Assembly (NCBI GenBank): GCA_016177775.1
Contig: JACOUQ010000019.1
Span: 1-64,000, forward strand
DNA from: Geobacter sp.
Lineage (GTDB): Bacteria > Desulfobacterota > Desulfuromonadia > Geobacterales > Geobacteraceae
DNA: 64,000 nt
Direction: 5' to 3'
A model generated the notes under the pieces. It was not told where the DNA came from. It saw nothing but the letters and a program-made list of their open reading frames with translations, and made no database searches. Positions 1-8,935 of the stretch are shown here, in pieces. A program made the translations under genes and the position numbers. Each line of letters starts with the position of its first letter. Position 1 is the first letter of the stretch.

Positions 1-555
<555 letters not shown>

Positions 556-1149
556 TCAAAGTTCGGAGCGCCCCAGCACGGCCCGCTGGACCGTGGCTGC
601 ATCGACATACTCAAGGTCGCTGCCGATGGGTATTCCGTGGGCAAGCCTCGTGACCCGGATGCCGAGGGGCTTTATCAGGCGGGTCAGGTAGAGGGCCGTC
701 GCCTCACCTTCCACGGAGAAGTTGGTGGCGATCACCACCTCGCCGACGGTTCCCTGCTCCAGGCGCCGCATGAGCTCGTCTATCCGGAGCTGCGAAGGCG
801 TAATGCCGCTCAAAGGCGAAAGTGCCCCCTGAAGCACGTGGTAGCGTCCCCTGAAGGCCTGACTCCTTTCGATAGCAAGGACATCCTGTGGTTCTTCCAC
901 CACGCAAAGCGTCGCGTCATCGCGGTCACCGGTGCAGATGGCGCACGGGTCATCCTCGGTGATGCAGAAGCAGGTGGAACAGAAACGCACCCTGCTGACT
1001 ACTTCCAGGAGACTTTCTGCCAAGGCGCGGACGTTTGCGGGAGACTTCAGGAGATGAAAGGCGAGCCGCAGAGCGGTCTTTTCACCGACCCCCGGAAGCT
1101 TTTTTAGTTCCAGTAAAAGCCTGCCGAACGAGCTAGAGAAATGTAACAT
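556..1149 (-). CDS. recR: Recombination mediator protein RecR
   Basis: A protein of 197 residues, the usual RecR length. It has an N-terminal helix-hairpin-helix region (about residues 10-35), a four-cysteine zinc finger (Cys57, Cys60, Cys69, Cys72) and a Toprim domain (about 80-175, with VVEEPQDVLAIE and the IATNFSVEGEATA segment). RecR works with RecO and RecF to load RecA at gapped DNA. It lies downstream of ebfC and dnaX on the same strand, an order common in bacteria (dnaX-ebfC-recR). Here, however, a 219 bp AT-rich spacer separates it from ebfC. Confidence 0.97.
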   Translation of the reverse strand: MLHFSSSFGRLLLELKKLPGVGEKTALRLAFHLLKSPANVRALAESLLEVVSRVRFCSTCFCITEDDPCAICTGDRDDATLCVVEEPQDVLAIERSQAFRGRYHVLQGALSPLSGITPSQLRIDELMRRLEQGTVGEVVIATNFSVEGEATALYLTRLIKPLGIRVTRLAHGIPIGSDLEYVDAATVQRAVLGRSEL

Positions 1150-1368
1150 ATTTTCCTGAAAGGTAAAACAATTTTTTACTATTAATTTCAGTAAAAAAAT
1201 TTACCCTGAATAAAAGGGTATAACTATCTAAAAAAATAGGTTAATTTGCTATCAAAAGGTGTCGCTTGATGGTGTATTCCCGAAGGTGCCCAAGTGGGGT
1301 AGATGAACCAGATTCTGTCGGTTTAATAAATACACCAGAGAAGCGGAGTATGACAATATTTAGTCGCA
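1150..1368. other. AT-rich spacer between ebfC and recR
   Basis: This 219 bp stretch is strikingly AT-rich against the GC-rich surroundings. It has several short inverted repeats: GGTAAA near 1161 with TTTACC near 1200, TTTTTTAC/GTAAAAAA around a short loop, and TACCCT/AGGGTA near 1202-1220. No convincing gene is seen. It may hold the recR promoter on the minus strand, but I cannot pick out a clear one. Confidence 0.4.
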
Positions 1369-1683
1369 CTAAAAAAGACCAGGGATACTGAGGCCGCCGG
1401 TTACCTGGCTCATTTGGGCCGACAGCTCGGCCTGGACCTTGCCCAGGGCATCGTTTACCGCGGCAACGATCAGGTCCTGGAGCATCTCCACGTCCTCGGG
1501 ATCGACCGCTTCTTTTTTGATGGAAATTGACACAAGCTGGTTTTTCCCATTCACCAGGACGGTTACTGCCCCACCGCCGGCGGTTCCTTCGGCTGTCTTG
1601 GCAGCTGCCTCTTCCTGCAGCCTTGCCATCTTCTGCTGGATCATCTGGGCCTGCTTCATTATTTGGGCCAAACCTTTAGACAT
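1369..1683 (-). CDS. ebfC: Nucleoid-associated protein, YbaB/EbfC family
   Basis: A protein of 104 residues starting at [13 protein letters not shown]. It has the long amphipathic N-terminal helix ([15 protein letters not shown]) and the beta-rich core of YbaB/EbfC proteins, which bind DNA as dimers. The ATG at 1683 is chosen over the in-frame ATG at 1704 because a GGAGGA site lies about 9 bases before it and because the family begins here. The C-terminus ([10 protein letters not shown]) is typical. It follows dnaX by 65 bp, as in many genomes. Confidence 0.95.
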   Translation of the reverse strand: MSKGLAQIMKQAQMIQQKMARLQEEAAAKTAEGTAGGGAVTVLVNGKNQLVSISIKKEAVDPEDVEMLQDLIVAAVNDALGKVQAELSAQMSQVTGGLSIPGLF

Positions 1684-1748
1684 GTCTGTACATCCTCCGT
1701 TCAATTTTTGTTATCGCGATGCGCGCTCAATGTGCGCGCTATCGGGTT

Positions 1749-3431
1749 TCACGACAGTTTTCTGATTCCGGCGATCTCGCCGTTGAATGTCTCCAGAACA
1801 CCCTCCACCAACTGATTCTGACGAACGTCACATTTCAGCTCGGAAAGTTCCCGGGCCTCGTCACACTTTTTTTTTTCGAGCAGGTTGGGGGGTGCAGCGG
1901 TCGACCCCGCGGCAAGAGGGATGATCTGAATGGTCGGTTCGTGGCCGAGGAATTCGCGTGCCATTGTTTTCAGCGCTGCGAGATTCTCCGGATCCTGCAG
2001 GCTGGTGAGATAAAACGAGCCGGGCGGGAACGCGATCTTCAGGTGCTCGGGAGAAACCGTGAGGGGGCTTCCATGTTCAAGGAGGGCTGCAATGCCTACC
2101 CTGCGGCCTTTTACGAATTCCACGAACGTCGGCCAGTCAATTGTACTGACAGTTTTTGTCGAGGATGGCTGCACCTGTGCATTTTCCCTGGAAGCTGGCT
2201 GCTGCTTTTGCGATTGAGGCTCAGGCTGCCGCGGCACAGGACGCGGCGCGCTTTCCCATCGGGGGGCAGGGGAGGCGACTGTTCCTCCACCGCCGCTTTC
2301 GAGTGTCTTCAGGCGCTCGATAAGCAGCTGTGCCGGCACAACAGGCGCCAGGCGGGCCATCTTCAGTAGCGCCAACTCCAGAACCAGGCGGGGGAATGCG
2401 GTCTGGGTCATTTCCGTGTCCGCCTTCAGCAGGATTGTCAGGTGACGCTGCACATCATCAAGGGGGGCCGTGGCAGCGAGTTCTCGCAGCTCCTGAAGCT
2501 CGCTCTCGGAAATGTCCAGTAACGAGGCAGGGTCGGGAACGGCTAGAACAATGGCCAGCCCCCGGAAATAGCCGATCATTTCCTGGCAGAACTGGCGCAT
2601 GCTGTAACCCACAGTATCGACTCGTCGGGCGATATCCAGCGCAGCTGCGGTGTCGCGGCCGATGACCGCCTGGGCCGCATCGTGCAACAGCCGCCGGTCC
2701 ACGACACCGAGGAGACTTGTCACATCCTCGTCGCTGACGGTGGTGCTGCAGAAAGCCAGAACCTGGTCGAGGATGGAGAGGGAATCCCGCATGCTGCCGT
2801 CACCCTTGCGCGCGATGACTGCCAGGGCTTCGTCGCTGATTGCGACTCCTTCGCTGTCGACGATGTGACGGAGGCGCTCCAGAAGCTTTGCCAGGGATAT
2901 TCGCCGGAAATCGAAGCGCTGGCAGCGGGAGAGGATGGTGATCGGTATCTTGTGGGGCTCGGTGGTGGCGAATATGAACTTGACGTGGGGGGGTGGCTCC
3001 TCCAGGGTCTTCAGCAGGGCGTTGAAGGCGTTGGTGGAGAGCATGTGGACTTCGTCGATGATGAATATCTTGTAGCGCAGCCGCGAAGGGAGGTACTTTA
3101 TGCCTTCCCGCAGCTCACGGATGTCGTCGACACTGGTATTGGAGGCGCCGTCGATCTCGAACACGTCGACAGAGGTGCCGTTGGTGATTTCCTGGCAGGC
3201 AGGGCAGGCGTTGCAGGGCTCGATGGTGGGTCCCTGTTCGCAGGTCAACGCCTTGGCCAGGATGCGCGCGGAACTGGTCTTGCCTACGCCTCTGGCGCCG
3301 GTGAAAAGAAAAGCGTGCGCCACCCGGCCGGAGGTGATGGCGTTCTGAAGGGTCTGACTTACGTGCTCCTGGCCGATCAGGTCACGGAAGGTCTGGGGGC
3401 GCCATTTTCGTGCGAGAACGAGGTACGACAA
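1749..3431 (-). CDS. dnaX: DNA polymerase III subunits gamma/tau
   Basis: A clamp-loader ATPase of 560 residues. It shows Walker A (GARGVGKTS, about 45-53), a zinc module (Cys64, Cys73, Cys76, Cys79), the DEVH Walker B variant (126-129) and the SRC sensor motif, followed by a Pro/Gln-rich linker (about 385-425) and a C-terminal tau-like region. The start is a TTG at 3431, fixed by the family start MSYLVLARKWRP, with an AAGGAC-type site upstream. Near the 3' end the coding strand has ten consecutive A residues (1867-1876) in the frame GAA AAA AAA AAG. A -1 slip there would add Val and then hit TGA, giving a product about 37 residues shorter. Whether this is used is unknown. Confidence 0.97.
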   Translation of the reverse strand: MSYLVLARKWRPQTFRDLIGQEHVSQTLQNAITSGRVAHAFLFTGARGVGKTSSARILAKALTCEQGPTIEPCNACPACQEITNGTSVDVFEIDGASNTSVDDIRELREGIKYLPSRLRYKIFIIDEVHMLSTNAFNALLKTLEEPPPHVKFIFATTEPHKIPITILSRCQRFDFRRISLAKLLERLRHIVDSEGVAISDEALAVIARKGDGSMRDSLSILDQVLAFCSTTVSDEDVTSLLGVVDRRLLHDAAQAVIGRDTAAALDIARRVDTVGYSMRQFCQEMIGYFRGLAIVLAVPDPASLLDISESELQELRELAATAPLDDVQRHLTILLKADTEMTQTAFPRLVLELALLKMARLAPVVPAQLLIERLKTLESGGGGTVASPAPRWESAPRPVPRQPEPQSQKQQPASRENAQVQPSSTKTVSTIDWPTFVEFVKGRRVGIAALLEHGSPLTVSPEHLKIAFPPGSFYLTSLQDPENLAALKTMAREFLGHEPTIQIIPLAAGSTAAPPNLLEKKKCDEARELSELKCDVRQNQLVEGVLETFNGEIAGIRKLS

Positions 3432-3496
3432 GAGGTACGTCCTTATTGTGCAAGTAATTCACGCGGCGCATAGGGAGTCGGGGGAGGCGGATACGT

Positions 3497-3626
3497 TTAC
3501 GGGCATGACTGATAGCTGGGCTTCCCCGCGGCACACGGAATCAGTTACTGCCGCTGCTTCCTTCCGGACCTGACGGGGTTCATAACTTACCGTTGCGCGG
3601 GACCCAGCTATCAGGCATGCCCGTAA
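3497..3626 (-). ncRNA. ffs: Signal recognition particle RNA (4.5S, small bacterial type)
   Basis: On the minus strand the sequence contains the conserved SRP domain IV core (GTCAGGTCCGGAAGGAAGCA) around 3556-3580. The two ends pair in a long stem: GTTACGGGCATG near 3615-3626 with CATGCCCGTAAAC near 3497-3509, and GATAGCTGGG with CCCAGCTATC. It forms the RNA scaffold for Ffh in co-translational membrane targeting. The position between dnaX and a tRNA-Ser gene is common. End positions are estimated from the stem. Confidence 0.95.
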
Positions 3627-3722
3627 CAAGACAAAAACAGCGGACGCCACCGGGGCTGTTCCCGTCTGATTCGTCCGCATGCGTTAAAAATAACCGCTTG
3701 AATGCGGTCATGGTTTTTTATA

Positions 3723-3813
3723 TGGCGGAGAGAGAGGGATTTGAACCCTCGGTACGCTATTAACGTACACACGATTTCCAATCGTGCTCCTTCAGCCACT
3801 CGGACATCTCTCC
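3723..3813 (-). tRNA. tRNA-Ser (anticodon GGA)
   Basis: A class II tRNA read on the minus strand. The acceptor stem is GGAGAGA/TCTCTCC with discriminator G and encoded CCA. The D-arm contains GAGTGGCTGAAGG, the anticodon arm is CGATTGGAAATCG with anticodon GGA, there is a long variable arm (GTACG...CGTAC) and the T-arm contains GAGGGTTCAAATCCCTC. It decodes UCC/UCU. It lies beside the SRP RNA gene on the same strand. Confidence 0.97.
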
Positions 3814-3887
3814 GCAGGAAACGCTATTATTAGCACATAATTTCGACCGGGCGCAAGATTTTTTTGGGATGCCCGGAATTCCCGGTG

Positions 3888-4472
3888 TTACTTGAGAACT
3901 TTCACTGACTTGATCACCACCGGGGTCTCGGGGGCATCGCGGAACCCTTTCACGATGCCGGTCTTTGTAGCGGCGATCTTGTCCACCACATCCATCCCCT
4001 CGATGACCTTGCCGAACACGGCATAGCCGAAGCCGCCGGGGGTGTTGTCGCGATGGTTGAGGAAGTCGTTGTTGATCACGTTGATGAAAAACTGGGAGGT
4101 GGCGGAATCCACGTACCCCGTGCGGGCCATGGCAATGGTGCCGCGGTCGTTCTTCAGGCCGTTGCCAGCCTCGTTCTTGATCGGCTCCCTGGTCTCCTTG
4201 GGTGCCATATCGGTTGTCAGCCCCCCTCCCTGGATCATGAAGCCGGCGATGACGCGATGGAACACGGTGCCGCTGTAAAAGCCGCTGTTTGCGTACTCCA
4301 GGAAGTTCTTCACCGAGAGCGGGGCTTTCTGCTGGTCCAACTCCAGCTTGATGTTCCCCATGGAAGTCTCCACAACCACAATCGGGTTCTTCTCCCCCTT
4401 CTCGGCTGCGAAGGCAGTCCCGCCGAGGCAGATTGTCAGGGTTATCAGGCATACCAGAATTCTTTTCAGCAT
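3888..4472 (-). CDS. Periplasmic cyclophilin-type peptidyl-prolyl cis-trans isomerase
   Basis: A protein of 194 residues with a Sec signal peptide (about 1-22, ending AFA). It is followed by a cyclophilin domain with the motifs [22 protein letters not shown] and SQFFIN and a [18 protein letters not shown] segment. The catalytic Arg of FHR and the downstream QFFIN motif are present. It should act on Xaa-Pro bonds in exported proteins. A GAGGAGG site lies upstream of the ATG. It is a PpiA-like single-domain cyclophilin, and which paralogue it is cannot be told. Confidence 0.93.
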   Translation of the reverse strand: MLKRILVCLITLTICLGGTAFAAEKGEKNPIVVVETSMGNIKLELDQQKAPLSVKNFLEYANSGFYSGTVFHRVIAGFMIQGGGLTTDMAPKETREPIKNEAGNGLKNDRGTIAMARTGYVDSATSQFFINVINNDFLNHRDNTPGGFGYAVFGKVIEGMDVVDKIAATKTGIVKGFRDAPETPVVIKSVKVLK

Positions 4473-4536
4473 GTTCGGTTCCTCCTCAAAGCGGCAAAGT
4501 GGACAGCGCGGCCATAGTTATATGACAATTCGCGCG

Positions 4537-5139
4537 TCAGGTCAATTGCTTACGCATGACTATGGTGGCGAAGTCTTCCATGATATCCATGTCGGTCTGC
4601 TCGCAACCCAGGCGCCAGAAGCAGCTCTGGATGTCGAACTTGTCCTGGAGCGGGATGCCGGAGAGGATGAGCAGCCCGCCGGGGCGGGTCAGCGAGACCA
4701 TTTGGTCAGCTAGCGCCAGGTGGATGTCTGCGTAGATGTTTGCAAGGAAGATGTCGCAACTCCCTTTGCGGACGCAGGCGAGCTCGCCGCAGACGGCATG
4801 CACCCGGTCCTCCACGCCGTTCAGGCGGACGTTGTCCAGGCAAGATTCGGCGGCGGCCGGCTCGATGTCGAGCGCTACCACCCGCTTCGCCCCGAGCCTG
4901 GCCGCTGCAATGGCGAGAATGCCGGTGCCGCTTCCCAGGTCGAATGCCTCAGCCCCCTCCAGGTCCGGAAGCTGCTCCAAGAAGGCCAGGCAGGAAGCCG
5001 TTGTTTCATGTTCTCCCGAGCCGAATGCCCCCTTTTTCCCCATGACGAGCGGGATGCCGCATGGTGTCGGACGGGGCTCTCCCTCCGGGATGATGGTGAA
5101 GCCGCCGACGTGGAACGGCTGGAAGATGCGTCCGGACAT
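4537..5139 (-). CDS. PrmA-like SAM-dependent protein methyltransferase, catalytic domain only
   Basis: A protein of 200 residues. SAM motif I is DLGSGTG (67-73), followed by an acidic residue in ALDIEP and a DIFLANIYADIH segment in the place of the PrmA NIL motif. The GKKGAFGSGEHETT segment at 35-47 is also typical of ribosomal protein L11 methyltransferase PrmA. It lacks the N-terminal substrate-recognition domain of true PrmA (usually about 290 residues), so the substrate may differ. The start at 5139 (MSGRIF) has AGGAG eight bases before it, which the ATG at 5154 lacks. It lies downstream of htpX, separated by a terminator. Confidence 0.8.
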   Translation of the reverse strand: MSGRIFQPFHVGGFTIIPEGEPRPTPCGIPLVMGKKGAFGSGEHETTASCLAFLEQLPDLEGAEAFDLGSGTGILAIAAARLGAKRVVALDIEPAAAESCLDNVRLNGVEDRVHAVCGELACVRKGSCDIFLANIYADIHLALADQMVSLTRPGGLLILSGIPLQDKFDIQSCFWRLGCEQTDMDIMEDFATIVMRKQLT

Positions 5140-5157
5140 GCGAGATCTCCTCATGAT

Positions 5158-5187
5158 ATAAAAACAGCGCAGTTGAAAACTGCGCTG
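5158..5187 (-). terminator. Intrinsic terminator downstream of htpX
   Basis: CAGCGCAGTT (5165-5174) and AACTGCGCTG (5178-5187) form a perfect 10 bp stem with a GAA loop. On the minus strand it is followed by a T-rich tract, so it ends htpX transcription before the PrmA-like gene. Confidence 0.85.
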
Positions 5188-5212
5188 CCGTGGTCAACGT
5201 TCTGACAGTCGT

Positions 5213-6064
5213 TTATCCTCGCCTGCCGTAGGCCATCTCTTCCAGCCGCCGAACCCGTTCCTCCATGGGGGGGTGGGTGGAGAAGAGGGAGAGGAGCCCG
5301 CCGCCGGTCAGGGGGTTGACGATGAACATGTGGGCGGTGGCGGCATTGGCATGCATGGGAATCTGCTGGTTGGCTGTCTGGAGCTTCCTCAGGGCATTGG
5401 CTAGGTGAAGGGGATTGCCGCATATCTCGGCTCCTCCCTTGTCAGCTCCGTACTCGCGGGAGCGGGAGATGGCCATCTGGACCAGCATTGCGGCGATGGG
5501 TGCGAGGATTGCCATGAAGAGCATCCCCAGCCCGCCCCCTTCTTCATCCCGGTCGCGCCCTGCGCCGAACATGGCGGCCCACTGGGCCATGTGGGCCAGA
5601 TAGGTGATGGCTCCGGCGATGGTGGCGGCTACGGAGGAAACCAGGATGTCGCGGTTTTTCACATGGGTGAGTTCATGGGCCATGACCCCCATCAGCTCTT
5701 CGCGGGTGAGTATCCGCATGATGCCGCTGGTAGCGGCCACCGCGGCATGGTCAGGATTGCGGCCGGTGGCGAAGGCGTTGGGGGTAGGGGAGTCGATGAT
5801 GTAGACCTTCGGCATGGGGAGCCCGGCCTGCACCGCAAGTTGGCGCACCATGCCGTGGAATTCCGGTGCCTCCGCTTCTGTCACCTCCTTGGCGCCGTAC
5901 ATGGCCAGGACGATCTTGTCGGAGAACCAGTAGGAAACGAAGTTCATGACACCGGCCATGATAAGGGCAAAGGTCATCCCCGACCTGCCGCCGATGGCCT
6001 GCCCGGCCAGGACGAGCAGCACGGTCATCAGGGCCAGAAGGAATGTTGTGCGCAGTGTGTTCAT
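5213..6064 (-). CDS. htpX: Membrane zinc metalloprotease HtpX
   Basis: A protein of 283 residues with two N-terminal transmembrane segments (about 5-25 and 28-48), the zinc motif HELTH (130-134) and two further hydrophobic segments (about 145-190). A conserved Glu region follows ([17 protein letters not shown]). HtpX degrades damaged membrane proteins and is part of envelope stress control. The ATG at 6064 is preferred over the far upstream ATG at 6148 because [11 protein letters not shown] matches the family and a GAGG site lies 10 bases before it. Confidence 0.95.
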   Translation of the reverse strand: MNTLRTTFLLALMTVLLVLAGQAIGGRSGMTFALIMAGVMNFVSYWFSDKIVLAMYGAKEVTEAEAPEFHGMVRQLAVQAGLPMPKVYIIDSPTPNAFATGRNPDHAAVAATSGIMRILTREELMGVMAHELTHVKNRDILVSSVAATIAGAITYLAHMAQWAAMFGAGRDRDEEGGGLGMLFMAILAPIAAMLVQMAISRSREYGADKGGAEICGNPLHLANALRKLQTANQQIPMHANAATAHMFIVNPLTGGGLLSLFSTHPPMEERVRRLEEMAYGRRG

Positions 6065-6164
6065 TGGGTTTTCAACCTCGTAGTAGTCAAAAGTATGTCG
6101 ATGATTGACGACATTGGTTATTATAAGCATTGTCGAACGAAACCGCAAGGGTGGTGTAACGCCT

Positions 6165-6195
6165 TGAGGTGCTTGACTTTCGGTGGTTGCCGGTT
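6165..6195 (+). promoter_or_regulatory. Possible sigma-70 promoter of the selenoprotein gene
   Basis: A TTGACT box near 6173 is followed after 16 bases by TAACCT, about 45 bases upstream of the ATG at 6242. The -10 box is weak, so this is tentative. Confidence 0.3.
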
Positions 6196-6241
6196 AACCT
6201 GTAATAGCGGTTTGAACGCCAATTTAGCGAAGGAGCCAGCT

Positions 6242-6802
6242 ATGATTACGTGGGAAACGGAAATGGACAAGGCCCAGTCCCGGGCCAGGGCAGAGGGGAA
6301 GTCGATCCTGCTCGATTTTTTCAACCCTGGCTGAATAGGCTGCAAACAGATGGATGCGGTCTCGTATCCCAATGTTGCAGTAAATGACTTCATCAATGCG
6401 AAACTGGTCCCCTTAAGGATTCCGGCCGACCAGGAGCCGCTGGTGAGCCAGTTCCAGGTCAGGTGGACGCCGACACTCATAACCCTGGATTCGTCCGGCA
6501 AGGAGCACCATCGCACCCTTGGCTTCCTGCCGCCAGAAGAACTGATTCCCTCACTGCTGCTGGGGATGGCCAAGGTCGACTTCAACACCGAAAGACCCGA
6601 TGCTGCCCTGCGGCAGCTGGAGTCGCTGTTACGCGAGTATCCGCAATGTGCGGCGGCACCGGAGGCGCTCTACCTGCGGGGGGTCTGCCGTTACAAGACA
6701 ACGCATGACGCAGCTCCGCTCAAGGAGGCGTACGAGGAGCTCAAGGCCAAGTATCCGGGGAGCGAATGGGTAAGCCGCGCCAAGCCTTACAGCCTCCTGT
6801 AA
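6242..6802 (+). CDS. Thioredoxin-fold selenoprotein with a U-x-x-C active site (in-frame TGA = Sec)
   Basis: The reading frame from the ATG at 6242 meets a TGA at 6332-6334 and then continues open to 6802. Read through, it gives 186 residues: LLDFFNPG-U31-I-G-C34-KQMD, then a thioredoxin-like core with the cis-Pro segment RWTPTLITLD, and a C-terminal TPR-like stretch (about 100-180). The TGA falls on the first Cys of the CxxC redox motif and both sides align to one domain, which fits selenocysteine and not a nonsense mutation. A stem-loop suited to be a bacterial SECIS lies just after the codon (separate entry). The start has an AAGGAG site. It should be a thiol/selenol oxidoreductase; no signal peptide is seen, so it is probably cytoplasmic. 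Automatic gene callers would truncate it to the ATG at 6350. Confidence 0.88.
6351..6371 (+). promoter_or_regulatory. Putative bacterial SECIS element
   Basis: TGGATGC (6351-6357) pairs with GTATCCCA (6364-6371) with one bulged C, closing a six-base apical loop GGTCTC that contains the GU expected for SelB recognition. The loop begins 24 bases after the TGA, within the usual range. An outer CTGCAA/TTGCAG pairing (6340-6345 with 6375-6380) could extend the stem. Confidence 0.7.
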
Positions 6803-6845
6803 TTTTGAGCTTGTCCGCAATTGCGATGCCCGGCGAGGAGGCGCA

Positions 6846-8276
6846 TTGGATCATCTGCTATGGGGCCTGATCATTTCGGCCATGGTGGCCTTGTCGCTCG
6901 GATCGGCGGGGCATGCACTGCTTATGAAGCGCGACCCCCGCTCGGCCCTGGGGTGGATCGTTATCTCGATCACCATGCCGGTTGCAGGTCCGCTCCTCTA
7001 CTGGTCGATGGGGGTTAACCGGATCCGCCGCAAGGCGATGGAGTGGCGGCAGAGCGGCAGACGATTGGGGATCGGTAATTTCAAGGCCAAGCGGGTTGCC
7101 GAGTCGGCCGCGATCCTCCCCGAGGAGGCCGACCATCTACAGGAGTTGCGGGCAATTGCCGACCGGGTCGTGGTGGCACCGCTGGTCTCCGGCAATGCAG
7201 TGACGCCGCTGGTCAACGGCGAGGGGGCCTACCCCGCCATGCTGGAGGCCATAGCCGCGGCCCGGCAGTCGATACACTTGAGCACCTACATCTTCGATGC
7301 CGACACAACTGGTCTGCGATTCATCGAGGCGCTGAAAGAGGCAGCCGAAAAAGGGGTGGAGGTACGGGTAATCATCGACGGGCTCGGGGAGAAGTATTCG
7401 CTTCCCCGGGCCCGTTCCCTTTTCAAGGGGTCGCGTGTCAAGGTGGGCCGCTTTCTGCCGCTGCGACAGGGGTTTTATCTCAACCTGCGCAATCACAGAA
7501 AGCTCCTTGTGGTGGATGGCCGTATTGGTTTCACCGGCGGGATGAACATCGGCGACCGCCATCTCGTAGCAACATCCACGCGGCGGGGGCCGGTGCGGGA
7601 CATGCACTTCCGGGTGGATGGCCCTGTGGTGGGGGAGCTGCAACGGGTTTTTCTGGAGGACTGGTTCTTCGTTGCCGGCGAACTGCTCGACGATCGCCGC
7701 TTTTTTCCGGCGATTCCGCCGGCCGGGCAGGCATTGTCCCGAGGGATAGCCGACGGCCCCGACAAGGTTGTGACAAAGCAGCACTGGATAGTGATGGGTG
7801 CACTTTCCGCTGCCAGGAAGCGGGTCTGGATCATGACCCCCTACTTCATCCCCGACCGCGCCATGATCTCCGCCCTGGCAACCACGGCCATGCGGGGCGT
7901 GGCGGTGACGCTGATCCTTCCTGCCCGGAACAATCTCCCTTATGTCCACTGGGCAACGCGGGCCTATCTCTGGGAGTTGCTCCAGCACGGCATCCGCATC
8001 GTCTACCAGCCGCCCCCCTTCGTCCACTCCAAGCTCATGCTTGTGGACGACGCCTGGAGCCTCATAGGGTCATCAAACCTCGACCCGCGGAGCCTCCGGC
8101 TAAACTTCGAGTTCAATCTTGAGGTGTATGACGCGGCGCTGAACAGCCGGCTCTCGGAATACTGCGATGCGGCCATTCGGGACGGGCGGGAGGTGACTCT
8201 TGCAGAGGTGGACGCCCGCAGTCTGCCGGAAAAGCTCAGAGACGGGGCGGCAAAGCTGTTTTCGCCTTATTTGTAG
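6846..8276 (+). CDS. cls: Cardiolipin synthase, phospholipase D superfamily
   Basis: A protein of 476 residues. It has two N-terminal transmembrane segments (about 4-24 and 35-55, including the PLDc_N-like segment DPRSALGWIVI) and two HKD catalytic motifs: NHRKLLVVDG near residue 218 and VHSKLMLVDD near 393, each followed by the GGMNIGDR or GSSNLDPRS stretch. It joins two phosphatidylglycerols, or related lipids, to make cardiolipin at the inner membrane. The start is a TTG at 6846, six bases after a GAGGAGG site. Confidence 0.94.
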   Translation: MDHLLWGLIISAMVALSLGSAGHALLMKRDPRSALGWIVISITMPVAGPLLYWSMGVNRIRRKAMEWRQSGRRLGIGNFKAKRVAESAAILPEEADHLQELRAIADRVVVAPLVSGNAVTPLVNGEGAYPAMLEAIAAARQSIHLSTYIFDADTTGLRFIEALKEAAEKGVEVRVIIDGLGEKYSLPRARSLFKGSRVKVGRFLPLRQGFYLNLRNHRKLLVVDGRIGFTGGMNIGDRHLVATSTRRGPVRDMHFRVDGPVVGELQRVFLEDWFFVAGELLDDRRFFPAIPPAGQALSRGIADGPDKVVTKQHWIVMGALSAARKRVWIMTPYFIPDRAMISALATTAMRGVAVTLILPARNNLPYVHWATRAYLWELLQHGIRIVYQPPPFVHSKLMLVDDAWSLIGSSNLDPRSLRLNFEFNLEVYDAALNSRLSEYCDAAIRDGREVTLAEVDARSLPEKLRDGAAKLFSPYL

Positions 8277-8312
8277 AGGAGAAGAGGGGTGCTGACAAGC
8301 AGGTTTGCGCGT

Positions 8313-8585
8313 CTACCATTTTCGGGCGTGATGCAGAACCCTGAGTATCTGCATGGCTGAGCCACGAACCCGGTATATGACGATGAACGGTGTTCCGGTG
8401 ACGACCATTTCGCGTGTCCCGGTAACTCTTCCGGGGCGGCCCATGTTAGGGTGTTCGGGCAGAAGCTCCATCGCCTCACTTACGCGCGAAGCCATTCGTC
8501 CCGCAGCCGCCGGGTTGTCGAGGGCGATATAGTCGCCAGCTTCCCGGAGATCGTGCAGCGCCGGCCTGGTCCACTCAAGCCGCAT
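8313..8585 (-). CDS. RelE/ParE-family toxin
   Basis: A small basic protein of 90 residues beginning MRLEWTRPALHDLREAGDYI. It has the ParE/RelE fold signature: an N-terminal helix pair (ALDNPAAAGRM), NMGRPGRVTGTREMVV and the C-terminal IYRVRGSAMQILRVLHHARKW strand-helix ending. Its start overlaps the last 11 bases of the upstream antitoxin gene, so the two are co-translated. ParE members poison gyrase and RelE members cut mRNA; the sequence leans to the ParE/YafQ-like group but the target is not decided. Confidence 0.88.
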   Translation of the reverse strand: MRLEWTRPALHDLREAGDYIALDNPAAAGRMASRVSEAMELLPEHPNMGRPGRVTGTREMVVTGTPFIVIYRVRGSAMQILRVLHHARKW

Positions 8586-8829
8586 TGCGCCTGTGTCCCC
8601 ATTGGCCGAGAACTGCCATGGCCTCGTCGTGGCTTGCCATATCACCACGTTCCGCAGCAGCTATCCCGTCTTTGATGGCTTCAACCTGCCACTCCTGGAG
8701 GGCGACATACTCTTCGATTGCCTCTGCGGCCAGAAATGACTTGGAACGGTCTGTGGCCCTGGAAAGTTTTTCCAGCCGCGCAGCCAATTCGGCGGATAAA
8801 CGAACCGATACCATCGATTCCTTCTTCAT
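8575..8829 (-). CDS. Ribbon-helix-helix antitoxin
   Basis: A protein of 84 residues. The N-terminal ribbon-helix-helix domain (MVSVRLSAELAARLEKLSRATDRSKSF, with the strand near residues 6-11) binds DNA. An acidic, Ala-rich tail (EAIKDGIAAAERGDMASHDEAM) should cover the toxin. The ATG at 8829 has a GAGGGA site about 9 bases upstream. It precedes the toxin gene and overlaps it, the standard order for ParD/RelB-type modules, and should repress its own operon. Confidence 0.88.
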   Translation of the reverse strand: MKKESMVSVRLSAELAARLEKLSRATDRSKSFLAAEAIEEYVALQEWQVEAIKDGIAAAERGDMASHDEAMAVLGQWGHRRNAA

Positions 8830-8935
8830 ATATTTATCCCTCGTAGACAATGTATGTAATTGTGATGATACATGACGCATCAGTGACATGCAACTTTTTA
8901 CTATTAGAAACAGGAATGGGCGGAGAAATTGCTGC

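Noticed and set aside
6332-6334. In-frame TGA could be a nonsense mutation or sequencing error making a pseudogene
   Set aside because: The codon lies exactly on the first Cys of the CxxC motif, the frame is intact on both sides and a SECIS-like stem-loop follows, so selenocysteine is the better reading.
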